DNA of 64,000 nucleotides from Myxococcales bacterium. GTDB taxonomy: Bacteria; Myxococcota_A; Polyangia; Nannocystales; Nannocystaceae. A program made the position numbers and the translations under genes. Of this stretch, positions 62,401 to 64,000 are shown in pieces. The DNA lies in NCBI GenBank assembly GCA_020633295.1, contig JACKDW010000012.1, positions 186,001-250,000 of the forward strand, given 5' to 3'. The first letter of the stretch is position 1; each line of letters opens with the position of its first letter. The notes under the pieces were generated by a model. It worked only from the letters and a program-made list of their open reading frames with translations. It had not been told where the DNA came from and made no database searches.

Positions 62401-64000
62401 CCCGGGCGACGCGACCGCGCGCGGTCTACCTCGGGCGCCGGCGGGTCAAGCTCGACCCGGCGCGGATCGTCGGCCAGGGCGGCGAGGCCGAGGTCTACGC
62501 GCTCGACGGCGGGCTCGCGCTCAAGCTGTTCAAGCAGCCAGATCACCCCGACTTCGACGGGCTGCCGGGGCAGCAGGCCGCGGCCGAGCAGCGACTCGAG
62601 GAGCACCAGCGCAAGCTGCCGGCGCTGCTCTCGGAGACGCGCCTGCCGGCGGCGGTCGTGGCCCCGCGCGAGCTGGCGACGACCCGCGACGGGCGACGTG
62701 TGCTCGGCTACGCGATGCCGCTGATCAGCGGCTGCGAGCCGCTGCTGCGCATGGCCGACGTCACGCAGCGACGGGCGCACGGGCTGACCCACGCGCGCGC
62801 GGGCGTCGACGCGCTGCGGCGGCTGCACGAGGCGGTGGGCGAGGTGCACGACCGCGGCTGGGTGCTCGGCGACTTCAACGAGCTCAACGTGCTCGTCGGC
62901 CCCGCGGCGCGCCCGGGGGTGCACCTGATCGACGTCGACAGCTTCCAGCTGCCCGGCTTCCCCTGCGCGCTGTTCACCGAGCGCTTCCTCGACCCGCTGC
63001 GCTGCGACGGCCACGAGCAGCTCGTGCCCGTCCGCCCGCCGACGCGCGACTCCGACTGGTACGCCTTCGCGGTCATGGCGATGCGCTGCGCGGCGCTCGT
63101 GGGGCCCTACGGCGGCGTTCACAAACCAAGAGACCCAAAAGACAGGGTGCCGAGCTCGCGCCGCCCGCTGCGACGTCTCACCGTGTTCCACCCGGACGTC
63201 CGCTACCCGCGGCCCGCGATCCCCTACCAGCACCTGCCGGACGAGCTGCTCCACGCGCTCGTGCAGTGGTTCGTGGAGGATCGGCGCGGGGTGTTCCCGC
63301 GCGCGCCCCTCGACGCGCTCCGGTGGACGCGCTGCGACGCCTGCGGGCTCGAGCACGCGCGCCCGAACTGCCCGCAGTGCACCGCGCGCTCGCCCGCGAT
63401 CCGGCGCGAGACCAGCGAGCTGCGCGGGACCGTGCTGGCGACGACGGTGGCCACGACGCGCGGGCCGATCGTCCACGTCGAGGCCGAGCCGGACGAGGAG
63501 CGCCCGCGCTGGCTCGCGCGCGAGGGCGACGCGCTGCGGCGCGAGGACAGCCGCGTCGTCGTGCGCGGCGCGCTCGACCCGCGCGCGGTCGTCCGGCTCG
63601 AGCGGGCGGCGACGCTCATCGGTCTCGGCGGCCAGGTGATTCGCTTCGCGGAGGACGGCGCGCGCGAGCGCGTCGCGGTCGACTGCGTCGCCGGGCGACC
63701 CGCCTTCGACGCCCGCGGCGGCGCGCTGTACTGGGCCCACGGCGGGCTCCTCTACCGCCGCAGCGCGCTGGGCCCCGAGCGCGTCGGCGCGGTGCTCGAG
63801 GGGCAGACGCGCCTGTGGGTCGGGCCGCGCTTCGTGTTCGGCTTCTATCGCGCCGGCGCGCTGTGCTCGGGCTTCATCCACCCGCTGCGCGCGGGCGCGG
63901 GCGGGCTGCGCGACGGCGTCCCGCTGCCGCCGCTGCGCGGCCGGCTGCTCGCGGCCGACTGCGTGTTCACCCGCGCGCGCGCGTGGCTGCGGACGACCTG
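62397..64000 (+). CDS. Divergent protein kinase with zinc ribbon (3' end outside window)
   Basis: At least 534 codons from GTG 62397, still open at the window edge. The kinase-like domain (20-290) has ARIVGQGGEAEVYAL, ALKLFKQPDH (Lys43), RLHEAVGEVHDRGWVLGDFN with GDFNELNVLV in place of HRDxKxxN (Asp159, Asn164), and LIDVDSFQLPG in place of DFG. This matches the atypical kinases found beside PP2C and vWA proteins in bacterial TerY-type phosphorylation triads. At about 313-328 CDACGLEHARPNCPQC is a zinc ribbon. The last part has beta-propeller-like strands (GGALYWAHGGLLYRRSAL). No vWA gene is in view. Function is inferred from context. Confidence 0.78.
   Translation, partial: MTRATRPRAVYLGRRRVKLDPARIVGQGGEAEVYALDGGLALKLFKQPDHPDFDGLPGQQAAAEQRLEEHQRKLPALLSETRLPAAVVAPRELATTRDGRRVLGYAMPLISGCEPLLRMADVTQRRAHGLTHARAGVDALRRLHEAVGEVHDRGWVLGDFNELNVLVGPAARPGVHLIDVDSFQLPGFPCALFTERFLDPLRCDGHEQLVPVRPPTRDSDWYAFAVMAMRCAALVGPYGGVHKPRDPKDRVPSSRRPLRRLTVFHPDVRYPRPAIPYQHLPDELLHALVQWFVEDRRGVFPRAPLDALRWTRCDACGLEHARPNCPQCTARSPAIRRETSELRGTVLATTVATTRGPIVHVEAEPDEERPRWLAREGDALRREDSRVVVRGALDPRAVVRLERAATLIGLGGQVIRFAEDGARERVAVDCVAGRPAFDARGGALYWAHGGLLYRRSALGPERVGAVLEGQTRLWVGPRFVFGFYRAGALCSGFIHPLRAGAGGLRDGVPLPPLRGRLLAADCVFTRARAWLRTT

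Overview
The window reads as chromosomal DNA of a predatory, multicellular-type deltaproteobacterium (Myxococcota, perhaps the Nannocystaceae side; this is inference). GC content is very high. Many secreted lipoproteins have a Cys lipobox followed by a Thr/Ser/Asp/Gly-rich linker. There are several Hanks-type kinases, FG-GAP/VCBS repeat proteins, an IgGFc-binding-like protein and a DUF1552/DUF1592 pair. I count about 44 protein genes and no ordinary housekeeping cluster. No transposase, integrase or CRISPR array was seen.

Layout. Positions 1-6000 hold a minus-strand surface/envelope group: partial pectate lyase, IgGFc-binding-like lipoprotein, GT-C type membrane glycosyltransferase and M48 metalloprotease. 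6000-16250 holds a kinase with a TonB-like tail, two divergent lipoproteins sharing a Cys-rich N-terminal module, a RibD/DHFR-like reductase, a VCBS-repeat lipoprotein and an OmpA lipoprotein. 16500-26420 holds two unknown proteins, an HTH regulator coupled to an M28 peptidase, an ATP-grasp protein, a kinase-TPR protein and a DegT/DnrJ aminotransferase. 27000-41400 holds the DUF1552/DUF1592 pair, a TPR protein, a peptide deformylase-like protein, a VOC protein, a LIC_10091-like protein and two coupled SGNH-hydrolase-like lipoproteins. 41500-48300 holds an SRPBCC protein, a LETM1-like protein with an EF-hand-like loop, a lipase-like lipoprotein and a PpiC-HupE pair.

The most interesting region is 48346-54900, minus strand. 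In transcription order it has an array of six tRNA-like or Y-RNA-like elements (53617 down to 52912), an intrinsic terminator, a Ro60/TROVE-like protein with a C-terminal vWA domain, an uncharacterised 317-aa coiled-coil protein, a JAMM/JAB peptidase, an 89-aa putative ubiquitin-like protein ending in Gly, and an E1/ThiF-like adenylyltransferase closed by a hairpin. A metallo-beta-lactamase-fold hydrolase lies just upstream. The array alternates two designs. Class I (three copies) has good D, anticodon and T arms, but the acceptor stem is replaced by a 3-bp stem, an internal loop and a closing GTACT/AGTAC helix, with covarying pairs between copies. Class II (three copies) has a closed 7-bp acceptor helix; two copies are 55-nt forms without a normal anticodon arm and one carries a 78-nt insertion. 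I read this as a Ro60-type RNP locus whose RNAs mimic tRNAs, joined to a minimal ubiquitin-like modification cassette.

The right end (55144-64000) holds an M49 dipeptidyl-peptidase III-like lipoprotein, an HD phosphohydrolase, a Cys-rich lipoprotein, a glycerophosphodiesterase, and a PP2C phosphatase coupled to a divergent zinc-ribbon kinase that runs off the window.

Two general points. Many start codons lie 6-8 nt after a TANNNT -10-like hexamer, which suggests leaderless transcripts. At least three genes have reading-frame breaks that look like small indels (6370, 38155, and compensating ones in 33300-33560), so this copy of the sequence may carry indel errors.
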